Assembly: GCF_004758605.1 (NCBI RefSeq)
Contig: NZ_CP038512.1
Coordinates: 666,001-730,000 of the forward strand
Reading direction: 5' to 3'
Length of the DNA stretch: 64,000 nt
Source: Deinococcus metallilatus
GTDB lineage: Bacteria > Deinococcota > Deinococci > Deinococcales > Deinococcaceae
Below the pieces are notes generated by a model. It did no database searches. It was not told where the DNA came from and saw only the letters and a program-made list of their open reading frames with translations. The translations under genes and the position numbers were made by a program. Below, one piece after another: positions 10,838 to 22,418 of the stretch (within the stretch, counting starts at the first letter, position 1; each line of letters starts with the position of its first letter).

Positions 10838-11490
10838 GTGAGGAAGCGAATTCGCAGGCGGGTCGGAACAGGTTCGGTGCATCCGGTTCGGTCGAAGGGC
10901 AGGATCACGGTATGGCGAGGCCTCACGAGTTACCAGGACCCGGTGACCGGGCAGCAGCGCCGGAAGTCGGTCACCCGCAAGACGAGAGCCGAAACGGTCC
11001 GGGCCCTGAAAGCCCTTCTTGCCACCTTGCCGAAAGTGCCCCAGGCTGGAAGTCAAGGCGCTGCCGCCCGCCACAGACCAGGGAAGCGTGCTGGCGTTTC
11101 TCCACCGCTGGCTGGCCTTCAAGACCCGCGAGGTTCGCCTGACCACCCTCCGCTCCTACACCCAGACGCTGTGCCCTATCGCCCCACAGATAGGTCATCG
11201 CCCCCTTGCCGAATTGACGGTCCTCCAGTAGAGGAGGCTGTCAGCGCGCTACTGGCGGGGGCCGCTCACTCAAGACTACGGCCGCCGCCCTGCATACCCT
11301 GCGCATGGCGCTGCGACAGGGCCTCCGCTGGGGCGTGCTGGAGCGCAGCGTCGCGGAGCAGGTGCGGCGGATGAGGACGCCTAAGCCGGAGCTGGAGGTG
11401 TGGACACCGCAGCAGGCGCGCGCATTCCTTGCGGTGGCCGAGGGGGCACCGTCTCTACCCGCTGTTCGCGCTGGCGCTCAGCACGGCGTG
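10838..11490 (+). pseudogene. Tyrosine recombinase (integrase) remnant
   Basis: Pieces of one integrase are spread over several frames. From the GTG at 10838 there is a basic N-terminal DNA-binding region (TVWRGLTSYQDPVTGQQRRK). Around 11035 it shifts to a core-binding domain (GSVLAFLHRWLAFKTREVRL) ending in a stop at 11229-11231. After more shifts comes MALRQGLRWGVLERSVAEQV and then EVWTPQQARAFLAVAEG. The homology stops near 11490, before the catalytic Arg-His-Arg-Tyr region. At least four frameshifts plus truncation make it inactive: a relic of a phage or integrative element. Confidence 0.8.
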
Positions 11491-11764
11491 GCACATTTCT
11501 GCCTGCTCCCAACTTTTTGCGTCTGTCGTAAAGATGAGTTTGTTTTTGACCCTCTCCTCTGGTGGGGCTTGCAAAGCTGCGAAGCAGAGAGGGCCTGGCG
11601 AAGCAAGGGGTGAGGGGGTCTTTTTGACCAATGCTCTAGTACATGTTCCCGACAACCCTCAGTTCAGATACGGCTCATACCGACTTGCGGCGATGAACGG
11701 ACATCCGGCGCTTTTCCATAACGTCGGGAAGCAGGGCAAATTGGTATGAGGCGCCGCTTTTCAG
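11491..11764. other. Repeat-filled intergenic stretch after the integrase relic
   Basis: No coding sequence is credible here. It contains a GC-rich repeat resembling the dispersed element seen at 15.6 and 27.7 kb (about 11566-11620) and a 77-bp inverted-repeat element (11674-11750). Confidence 0.5.
11674..11750. repeat. 77-bp MITE-like inverted-repeat element
   Basis: CTCATACCGACTTGC (11674-11688) and GCAAATTGGTATGAG (11736-11750) are inverted repeats matching at 13 of 15 positions. The 47 bp between them contain no gene. Terminal inverted repeats around a tiny non-coding core suggest a miniature transposable element or a stable hairpin. I saw no second copy in the window. Confidence 0.5.
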
Positions 11765-12481
11765 CTACGGTTTCTCCCACTCCACCACCCGCCGTCCCTG
11801 GCGGTAGCTGTAGAACTGCCCCATCAGCAGAAACACGTTCATGATGGCCGCCGATAGGATGCGTTCGCACACCCCGTAGAACTTGCCGAGGGCCGAGTGC
11901 GGCGCGTCCGGGCTCAGCAGCAGCACCACCCCCAGCGTGAGCACCACCACCGTCGCCGTGATGTTCACCGAATAGATGTGCTCGCGGTAAAAGCCCTGCC
12001 ACAGCTGGTGCCGCAGGGGCAGGATGCGGCCGGTGGTCAGGTCGGTGCGCTCGCCGTGCACGTCCAGCAGCACGAAACAGCGGGTGTGCGGCGTGATCAC
12101 GAACTGCTCCTGCGCGTCCAGCAGGCGGCGCAGGAACCACTCGCTGGTGCTCTGGATGTCGGTCAGGTAACGCCCGAAGATGCGGAAGCTGACCTCGTTC
12201 GCCTCCGGATGAATGCTGATCAGGCACTCGTTGGGGCTGGGGCGGTCCACGTCCTCGAACAGAAAGAGTTGCCCCGACAGCACCCGCGCCCGCAACTCCG
12301 GGTTCAGGCGTTCCACGACGGCCTGCATCCGCTCGGTGAACTCGCCCGTTTCCGTGCGGTGCGGCAGGAACGTCAGCGTGGGCAGCAGCTCGCGCCAGAA
12401 CGCCTCGGTCTGGACCAGCCGCAGGTTCCGCGTGTGTACGGTGGTCATGGAGCGCAGGAAGGTGGGAACAGGCGCGGTCAT
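11765..12481 (-). CDS. Uncharacterised protein with two C-terminal membrane helices
   Basis: 238 residues. I do not recognise the family. The first 165 residues look soluble and mixed alpha/beta (LPTLTFLPHRTETGEFTERM, then FRIFGRYLTDIQSTSEWF). The last 70 hold two hydrophobic helices (ITATVVVLTLGVVLLLS and AAIMNVFLLMGQFYSY), giving a cytoplasmic domain tethered to the membrane. Its ATG follows directly on the TGA of the phosphatase-like gene upstream (TGAATG), so the two are probably translated together. Confidence 0.75.
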   Translation of the reverse strand: MTAPVPTFLRSMTTVHTRNLRLVQTEAFWRELLPTLTFLPHRTETGEFTERMQAVVERLNPELRARVLSGQLFLFEDVDRPSPNECLISIHPEANEVSFRIFGRYLTDIQSTSEWFLRRLLDAQEQFVITPHTRCFVLLDVHGERTDLTTGRILPLRHQLWQGFYREHIYSVNITATVVVLTLGVVLLLSPDAPHSALGKFYGVCERILSAAIMNVFLLMGQFYSYRQGRRVVEWEKP

Positions 12482-13045
12482 TCAGTCGCCGTCCAGCACG
12501 CCCTGACGCACCTGCCGGAGTTCAAACCCGTCTCCGGCCCGCGAGAAGATCAGCGCGGAGGAGAAATCGCCGTCGGGCCACTGCCTTCCAGCGGCAGGGA
12601 TGTCGCTCACGCTCAGCGCCTCCGCCAGGGCCGCCACCATCGGCGGGATGTTGAAGTGCTCCCAGCAGACCAGCACGTCCTGACCGGCGTCCTTCAGCAC
12701 ATGCGCCGTCGCCAGCGCCGCCCCCTCCGTCTTCAGCAGCGGCGCGTGAATGTCCAGCCCCAGCCGCCACGAGAGCGGCGTGATCGTCTCGCGCGAGCGG
12801 TGGTGCTGGCCCGCAGGGTCGCCGTGGTAGCCGCAGGCATACAGGACGGTGGGCCGCGTGAACGGCGCGCGCACCCGCTCCGCGCCGAGCAGCGCCGCCA
12901 GCCCCCCGGCCCGCTGCCAGCCCCGGGGCGTCAGGGAATCGGGCCGCGCCTCGCCGCGCTCATTGACGCCACGGGCGGAATCTTTCGCGCCGGTGGGCTT
13001 CTCGCCATGCCGGATGACGGTGATGCTCTGGGGAAAGGAGGTCAC
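12482..13045 (-). CDS. Histidine phosphatase-superfamily protein
   Basis: 187 residues. The N-terminus has the RHG signature (ITVIRHGEKPTG) and the C-terminal half has a second conserved-type histidine (VLVCWEHFNIPP), the layout of the phosphoglycerate mutase-like superfamily. The substrate is unknown. It is the first gene of a pair with the membrane-tethered protein at 11765-12481, whose start codon abuts its stop, so a shared function at the membrane is plausible. Confidence 0.8.
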   Translation of the reverse strand: MTSFPQSITVIRHGEKPTGAKDSARGVNERGEARPDSLTPRGWQRAGGLAALLGAERVRAPFTRPTVLYACGYHGDPAGQHHRSRETITPLSWRLGLDIHAPLLKTEGAALATAHVLKDAGQDVLVCWEHFNIPPMVAALAEALSVSDIPAAGRQWPDGDFSSALIFSRAGDGFELRQVRQGVLDGD

Positions 13046-13111
13046 GTCTGTATTGTGCTGGTTACCGGAGCCGCTTTCACTCCAGACTCATCATCCGGCT
13101 AAGCTCTTCCT

Positions 13112-13303
13112 ATGCCCAATCCCCGCGTTCACGCCGTGGCCGCCCGGTTCCCCGGAAGAGTGGTGGTCGAGCGAACGTTCAGGGACGATCCGGGGGCCGT
13201 TCCGCCACTGCCTCCGGCGCGGGAGGTGGCGCCCCTTTTCCGCCTGCCAGCCTGCGTGAGCTTCGCCCGGCATCGGCGCGCGCAGCCGGGGGGTGGGCGG
13301 TGA
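13112..13303 (+). CDS. Small uncharacterised protein, 63 residues
   Basis: A short frame of 63 residues with no recognised domain, rich in Ala, Pro and Arg. Two things argue that it is translated. A TAAGCT -10 box (13100-13105) lies exactly 6 bases before its ATG, the leaderless arrangement used by many genes here. Its stop also overlaps the GTG start of the next gene by 4 bases (GTGA), as in translationally coupled pairs. It may instead be only a translated leader for the membrane protein downstream. Confidence 0.45.
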   Translation: MPNPRVHAVAARFPGRVVVERTFRDDPGAVPPLPPAREVAPLFRLPACVSFARHRRAQPGGGR

Positions 13304-13824
13304 GTCCGGCTCCCGAAACCGACCGCTTCCTGCGCGGCTCGCACGGTGCGGTCGCCTGGGTGGCCGACCGTCCGGCGCTGCTGTACCTGCTCGCGCTGGT
13401 GCCGCCGGGGCTGCTGACGCTGGGCGGCTCCGGGGTGCTGCACAGCTTCGTGCAGACCTCCCTGAGCGCGATGCCGGGGGTGGCCTTCGCGGTGTTCGGG
13501 GCGGTCATCACCGCCCTGTCCATCCTCACCACGCTCAAGTCCACGCCGTTTTTCCGCAGGCTTCAGGACGACAAGAACCGGGTCTGGCAGCGCATCGTCC
13601 AGAACTTTATTCAGGCCGCCCTGGTCGTCGCGGCGCTGGGGGTGCTCGCCCTCTTCTTCTCGCCGGACAGTTTCTCGCGGCTGGCGCCCCGGGTCAGGCA
13701 GGGGGTGGCCTTCGGCTACTTTTTCCTGTTCAGCGCCTCGGTGCTGTTTCTCGTGGTCTCGCTGTACCACCTGCGACTGATGGCGAACGCGCCAGTCGCG
13801 CATGACGAACAGGGCGGAAGCTGA
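13300..13824 (+). CDS. Uncharacterised integral membrane protein
   Basis: 174 residues with four hydrophobic segments (about 25-45, 58-80, 105-125 and 135-160). The GTG start overlaps the stop of the 63-residue frame upstream. I do not recognise the family; the topology suggests a small inner-membrane protein with a short cytoplasmic tail. It has no obvious catalytic motif. Confidence 0.75.
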   Translation: MSPAPETDRFLRGSHGAVAWVADRPALLYLLALVPPGLLTLGGSGVLHSFVQTSLSAMPGVAFAVFGAVITALSILTTLKSTPFFRRLQDDKNRVWQRIVQNFIQAALVVAALGVLALFFSPDSFSRLAPRVRQGVAFGYFFLFSASVLFLVVSLYHLRLMANAPVAHDEQGGS

Positions 13825-14126
13825 AGGGTGGACCGCTCAACTGCGTCTCATGGCCACTCTGGCAACGGTGGTGGCAAGTTATTGGCTTCAAGGAAGCAGG
13901 GGAGCCTCAGGAAGACCGGAGGCCTGAACTTCAGGCTCTGGTGAGTGGCTCGCGAAGAATCATCTTCATGGGCGTTGCCAGCCTTGTCGGTGAAGGCGTA
14001 CCCTTCAGTGACGGCGCTGCCCGTGCAGGCGTCGTCAGATCAGGAAGACCCTTTGTCCGGCGGTTCGGCCCTTCGCGCTTCGATCCTGCTGTTTTCATTT
14101 GCCCCGAGGGAATCCGTGGAGTCTTC
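13825..14126. other. 302-bp gap with no recognisable gene
   Basis: The frame of the DUF488 gene stays open back to 13941, but the added sequence does not look like family sequence and the ATG at 14127 fits better. A leftward open frame (13931-14233) overlaps the DUF488 start and has no support. I see no hairpin terminator. Confidence 0.4.
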
Positions 14127-14699
14127 ATGAGCGAGCATCCTCCACCGCAAGAAGCGCGTTGGCCGGACGGTACGGTTTTTACCGTCGGGCATTCGACGTT
14201 GCCCATCGAGCGGTTCATCGCCTTGTTGAACATCTATGGCATCCAGCGGCTCGTGGATATCCGCACGGTGCCCCGTTCGCGTCACAACCCCCAATTTGGC
14301 GGCAGCGCCCTGGCTGACAGCCTGGCGGCGGAACATATCGAATATGTGCCCATGCCAGCGTTGGGCGGCCTGCGGCACGCGCGTAAGGATTCTCCCAATG
14401 CTGGCTGGCGAAACAAGAGCTTTCGGGGCTACGCCGATTACATGCAGACTGGAGCGTTTCGGGACGCGCTTGAATCCCTTATTCAGATGAGCCGCCAACG
14501 TCGCGTTGCCATCATGTGTGCCGAAGCCGTGCCGTGGCGCTGCCACCGCTCGCTGGTGGCCGACGCGCTCAGTCTGCGCGGCGTGCCCGTGGTCGAGATT
14601 TTGTCGGAAACCAGTTACCGGATGCACAAGCTCACGCCGTTCGCACGGGTCGAGGGCACGTCGATCACCTACCCGCCCGAACAGGCTCCCTCGCTCTAG
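14127..14699 (+). CDS. DUF488 family protein
   Basis: 190 residues from the ATG at 14127. The DUF488 hallmarks are present: TVGHSTLPIERFIALL, LVDIRTVPRSRHNPQF, and a late MCAEAVPWRCHRSLVADAL segment with the conserved C-x(5)-CHR pattern. The biochemical role is not established, though the cysteine pattern suggests a reactive or metal site. A UDG-family glycosylase gene starts 15 bp downstream on the same strand. Confidence 0.88.
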   Translation: MSEHPPPQEARWPDGTVFTVGHSTLPIERFIALLNIYGIQRLVDIRTVPRSRHNPQFGGSALADSLAAEHIEYVPMPALGGLRHARKDSPNAGWRNKSFRGYADYMQTGAFRDALESLIQMSRQRRVAIMCAEAVPWRCHRSLVADALSLRGVPVVEILSETSYRMHKLTPFARVEGTSITYPPEQAPSL

Positions 14700-14714
14700 G
14701 GTCGCTCAAATTCG

Positions 14715-15314
14715 ATGTTGCTGAACATGCAGGAAACACTGGCGCAACTGCTTGAGGACATCCGGGGGTGCAGGCACTGCGCCGACGCTCTGCCCTGTGG
14801 TCCACGCCCCATTGTGCAGGCGCATGGATCGGCCCCGCTGCGTATCATTGGTCAGGCGCCCGGGCGGAAGGTACACGAAACGGGCATTCCATGGGACGAC
14901 CCCTCCGGTGACCGGCTGCGCCGTTGGCTTGGCCTGACGTCCGAGCAATTCTACGACCCGCGAAAAGTCGCCATCGTCCCGATCGGCTTTTGCTATCCGG
15001 GCAAGGCCAGCTCCGGCGATCAGCCGCCACGACCGGAATGTGCTTCCCTGTGGCATGACAGGCTGAATGCCCATTTGCGTGACGTCAGGCTCACCCTGCT
15101 GATAGGGCAGTACGCGCAGGCCCATTATCTGGGGGATCGCCGCAAAGCCACGCTGAGCGATACCGTCAGGGCGTGGAGGGAGTATCTGCCGCTAGGCTCT
15201 CTTCCGCTGCCGCATCCCTCCCCACGCAACCAGCCCTGGCTTGCCAAAAATCCCTGGTTCGAGAAGGAATTGGTGCCGGACATCCAGAACGCCGTTCGTT
15301 CCCTGAATCTCTAA
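14715..15314 (+). CDS. Uracil-DNA glycosylase superfamily protein
   Basis: 199 residues. UDG motif A appears as IIGQAPGRKVHETG with PWDDPSGDRLRRWLG, and motif B as LPHPSPRN. Cysteines in CRHC, FCYPG and PPRPECA match the 4Fe-4S ligands of family 4-like enzymes. It probably excises uracil or a related damaged base, leaving an abasic site for base-excision repair. It directly follows the DUF488 gene. Confidence 0.88.
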   Translation: MLLNMQETLAQLLEDIRGCRHCADALPCGPRPIVQAHGSAPLRIIGQAPGRKVHETGIPWDDPSGDRLRRWLGLTSEQFYDPRKVAIVPIGFCYPGKASSGDQPPRPECASLWHDRLNAHLRDVRLTLLIGQYAQAHYLGDRRKATLSDTVRAWREYLPLGSLPLPHPSPRNQPWLAKNPWFEKELVPDIQNAVRSLNL

Positions 15315-15317
15315 AGG

Positions 15318-15533
15318 TCAGCCTTCGATCTTCTTCAAAGCCGAGCCTTTATGTAGGGCGATATGGTCCGTCTTATCGCTTTTGATCTCATATTGAGGAT
15401 CGTCTTCGCTGGCGTGGTGAGTGTATCCTTTGTAGTCCACGTCCTGAGTATGGACTTTGATGATCCTGCCGCTGACATAGCCAGCCTCGGAATTCCAGCG
15501 CACGTGATCGCCGACTTTAAAGCGTTCGCTCAT
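15318..15533 (-). CDS. HVA1-type (DUF2945) small protein
   Basis: 71 residues: FKVGDHVRWNSEAGYVSGRI and then YEIKSDKTDHIALHKGSALKK. This is the compact SH3-like HVA1/DUF2945 fold known from plant, fungal and bacterial proteins; the function is unknown. The sequence is charged and soluble with no signal peptide. It converges with the glycosylase gene (3 bp between stops). Confidence 0.85.
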   Translation of the reverse strand: MSERFKVGDHVRWNSEAGYVSGRIIKVHTQDVDYKGYTHHASEDDPQYEIKSDKTDHIALHKGSALKKIEG

Positions 15534-15590
15534 CCTGTTCCTCCGAGGCGTTATGGGCGTGGATCAGCTTATCATTTCGCACAGCCTCGC

Positions 15591-15711
15591 TTAACCCCTC
15601 TGCTACGCAACTCTGCGAGTCCGGCCCTGCGGGCCACCTCCCTTCAAGGGGCGGCAACAAGAGGGCAAACGGCGTTCCTGGCTCCCCCTGAGCGGAGTTG
15701 CCTGAGGGGTT
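15591..15711. repeat. Dispersed GC-rich repeat element, copy A
   Basis: Contains GAGGGCAAACGGCGTTCCTG (15661-15680), whose reverse complement matches 27728-27747 almost exactly; over 27 bases the two agree at 25. Its 15595-15625 part is also similar, inverted, to 28726-28765. Starts and ends are edged by CCCCTC and GAGGGG, so it can fold. A small non-coding repeat family of this genome. Confidence 0.6.
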
Positions 15712-15730
15712 GACCGGGGCGAGCCTACCC

Positions 15731-15768
15731 AAAAAAAGCAAGTCTCAGCGTGGAGGGCTGAGGCTTGC
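15731..15768 (-). terminator. Rho-independent terminator of the formate operon
   Basis: On the minus strand GCAAGCCTCAGC (15768-15757) pairs with GCTGAGACTTGC (15749-15738), 12 bp with one G-U, around a 7-base loop, then runs into seven T residues (15737-15731). It lies 15 bp past the stop of the transporter small subunit. Confidence 0.9.
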
Positions 15769-15783
15769 CTGCCGGGTTCCGGC

Positions 15784-15948
15784 TCAGTGGCCCGGGCCTG
15801 CCCCTCCAGTAAAGAGCGGCAGGGCCTTGAGGACCGTCTGTACCACGCCCCACGCGAGCGGCACCCCAGCGATGAGCCAGAAGAGGACGAGGCGGGCGAC
15901 CGGGACTTCCTGCGGCGGTTCGGCGTCCGTGACACGGGGCTGGGTCAT
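15784..15948 (-). CDS. MFS transporter small subunit (54 residues)
   Basis: A 54-residue frame with one membrane helix (ARLVLFWLIAGVPLAWGVV) and a short acidic N-terminus. It starts 4 bp after the stop of the OFA-family transporter and is followed by a strong terminator, so it is the last gene of the operon. Short single-helix proteins in exactly this place downstream of oxalate/formate-type MFS genes are annotated as transporter small subunits; the role is not known. AGGA lies 7 bases upstream of the ATG. Confidence 0.75.
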   Translation of the reverse strand: MTQPRVTDAEPPQEVPVARLVLFWLIAGVPLAWGVVQTVLKALPLFTGGAGPGH

Positions 15949-15951
15949 GGT

Positions 15952-17352
15952 TCAGTCTCCTGACGGGCGCGTGGCACCCAGGGCGCTGTCCGGCGGCAGT
16001 GAGGCGTCTGTGGGTTGGATGTGGTAGCGCGGGTCAACGGGCCGCACCAGCAGGTTGCAGACAAAGCCCAGGACCAGCAGGCCGACCATGATGTGCATGG
16101 TCAGGTCGTAGGCGTCGGCGGCGGGGACGCCAGCATTGATCTGCGACTGCCGCAGCCCGTTGACGAGGTAGGGGCCGACGATGGCCGCCGCCGACCAGGC
16201 CAGCAGCAGCCGCCCGTGAATCGCACCGACGTTGAGGGTGCCGAACAGGTCGCGCAGGTAGGCGGGCACCGTGGCGAAGCCGCCGCCGTACATGCTGATG
16301 ATGATGGCCGCGCAGAGGACGAACAGCACCACGCTGCCCAGGTGACCGGTGATGGGAATCAGGAAGTACAGCACCGCGCCCAGCGCGAAGAAGACGGCGT
16401 AGGTGGTCTTGCGCCCCAGGCGGTCCGACAGGGACGACCAGAGGAAGCGTCCGCCCATATTGAAGAGGCTCAGCAGGCCCACGAAGCCCGCCGCCGCCGC
16501 CGCCGTGACCGCCGCGTGGTTCGGCCCGCCCGGAAACATCTCCTGGATCATCACCGAAGCCTGGCCCAGGATGCCGATTCCGGCGGTCACGTTCAGGAAC
16601 AGCACCGCGAACAGCAGCCAGAACTGCGGCGTCCGCATGGCGGTATCGACCGTCACGTTGGCGTTGGTGATCATGCCGTGGCCGGGGGCGTTGGCGTTGC
16701 TGGCCGTGTAGCCCGCGGGTGCCCAGCCGGGGCGCGGCACGCGGATGGTGAAGGCGCCGAACAGCATAAAGACGAGGTAGATCAGCCCCAGCGTCACGAA
16801 GGTCGCGGTGATGCCGTTCGCGGGCACGCCTCCCCCGAAGCGGTTCATCAGGGTCACCGACAGCGGCGAGGCGATCAGGGCGCCGCCGCCGAAGCCCATG
16901 ATCGCCATGCCGGTTGCCACCCCGGGCCGGTCGGGAAACCACTTGATCAGGGTCGAGACGGGAGAGATATACCCCAGCCCCAGGCCGATGCCCCCCAGCA
17001 GGCCGTTGCCCAGGTACACCAGCCACAGTTGCTTGGTGGCCACCCCCAGCGCCGCCACCAGGAACCCGCCCGCAAAGAAACAGGCGGCGGTGAACATGGT
17101 GCGGCGGGGACCGACCCGCTCCACCCACTTGCCGAAGATGGCCGCCGAGGCCCCCAGCACCGCGATGGCAAGCTGAAAAATCACGCCCAGCGCCAGCAGG
17201 CTCCAGCCGCCGTACTCGGAAAGCGGCTTGTTGAACACGCTGTAGGCGTAGATCTGGCCGATGGACAGGTGGACGGCCAGCGCGGCAGGCGGCACCAGCC
17301 AACGGTTAAATCCGGGCGGAGCGACGCTGTGCTCACGATCTAGAAAGGACAT
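15952..17352 (-). CDS. OFA (oxalate/formate antiporter) family MFS transporter
   Basis: 466 residues with twelve predicted membrane helices. The N-terminus (WLVPPAALAVHLSIGQIYAY) and the GGWSLLALGVIFQLAI and GFGGGALIASPL segments are typical OFA members. AGGAGG lies 6 bases before the ATG at 17352, which rules out the longer frame to 17529. In the company of formate dehydrogenase and FdhD, formate or oxalate is the likely substrate. Confidence 0.9.
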   Translation of the reverse strand: MSFLDREHSVAPPGFNRWLVPPAALAVHLSIGQIYAYSVFNKPLSEYGGWSLLALGVIFQLAIAVLGASAAIFGKWVERVGPRRTMFTAACFFAGGFLVAALGVATKQLWLVYLGNGLLGGIGLGLGYISPVSTLIKWFPDRPGVATGMAIMGFGGGALIASPLSVTLMNRFGGGVPANGITATFVTLGLIYLVFMLFGAFTIRVPRPGWAPAGYTASNANAPGHGMITNANVTVDTAMRTPQFWLLFAVLFLNVTAGIGILGQASVMIQEMFPGGPNHAAVTAAAAAGFVGLLSLFNMGGRFLWSSLSDRLGRKTTYAVFFALGAVLYFLIPITGHLGSVVLFVLCAAIIISMYGGGFATVPAYLRDLFGTLNVGAIHGRLLLAWSAAAIVGPYLVNGLRQSQINAGVPAADAYDLTMHIMVGLLVLGFVCNLLVRPVDPRYHIQPTDASLPPDSALGATRPSGD

Positions 17353-17482
17353 GCGGAACCTCCTGGGCTTGAGCGTGGGCAGGGAGGAGAACCCATGCGA
17401 AAGGGGATGGTGAGAAGCGGGAAGGCGGCGGGCCAGGGCGGGTGGACCCGCCGGGGAGTAGTCCCTTTTTTCCGAGGGGCCA

Positions 17483-18319
<837 letters not shown>

Positions 18320-18322
18320 GAT

Positions 18323-21822
<3,500 letters not shown>

Positions 21823-21864
21823 AAGGCCCTCCCATGTTCCGGCAGATGTCGTGTCGGTCCTGCG

Positions 21865-21870
21865 ACTATA
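21865..21870 (-). promoter_or_regulatory. -10 element of the formate dehydrogenase operon
   Basis: TATAGT on the minus strand, 42 bases before the TTG start at 21822. It sits downstream of the ATG at 21930, so transcription from here would exclude that ATG and supports the shorter protein. No clear -35. Confidence 0.5.
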
Positions 21871-21936
21871 GCTCGGCCATGAGGTTCCGCCCCTCTGAAC
21901 TGTGCATTCTTTGTTTAAAGATTTGTCCATCGTTTA

Positions 21937-21957
21937 TTTAGCGTTTAGCTGTTAGCG
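21937..21957. repeat. Three 7-bp direct repeats in the divergent regulatory region
   Basis: TTTAGCG, TTTAGCT, GTTAGCG follow head to tail with a 7-bp period. They lie between the formate dehydrogenase operon and the small gene at 22036 and are AT-richer than the surroundings. They could bind a regulator. Confidence 0.4.
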
Positions 21958-22035
21958 ATCCAGGGAACATTCCCGCCACCGCCTCCAAGTCGAAAGTGGG
22001 CCGGGAGGGCGGGACCCGCCCCGTCTGGAGGTCAT

Positions 22036-22362
22036 ATGACAAGGGAAGACGAGAAGACTGCTGCTGGGCAGGGCCAGGGCACCGGCGGCGCGCTGAAATC
22101 ACCTGAATCTCCCGCCCAGGACGCCGTCGAGCAGCACGCGGACGAGGGAGACGGGCCCTTTGGGGCGGATATGCAGAACATGCTGGGCGGCACCCGGTCC
22201 ACCTCCGAGAACCATAATCCGGAACCTGCCTCCGACGCTTACGGGACCGGCACGGACCCCCGCACCGGCGCCAGCCTCACCCCCGCCGACGACCGCAGCC
22301 TCTTCGCGGATCGGGGCACCGGGACGGACGAGGACTCCACGGGGGCCGACAAGGCCCGCTGA
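22036..22362 (+). CDS. Small hydrophilic, probably disordered protein
   Basis: 108 residues, nearly all polar (Asp, Glu, Gly, Thr, Ala) with no hydrophobic core, so probably disordered. I recognise no family. GGAGG is well placed before the ATG (CTGGAGGTCATATG), which makes translation likely. Divergent from the formate dehydrogenase operon. Stress-related hydrophilin-like roles are possible but unsupported. Confidence 0.7.
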   Translation: MTREDEKTAAGQGQGTGGALKSPESPAQDAVEQHADEGDGPFGADMQNMLGGTRSTSENHNPEPASDAYGTGTDPRTGASLTPADDRSLFADRGTGTDEDSTGADKAR

Positions 22363-22418
22363 TGCCCACTGGCTGCTGCGGCCTATGCAGGCTGGCCGGA
22401 ATAGCGCCCGCCTGAGCC

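Noticed and set aside
16015..17343. Long rightward open frame opposite the OFA transporter
   Set aside because: Rich in Gln, His, Arg and Gly with no domain; a GC-rich antisense shadow. The same holds for 19048-20622 opposite formate dehydrogenase and 35808-37277 opposite lepA.
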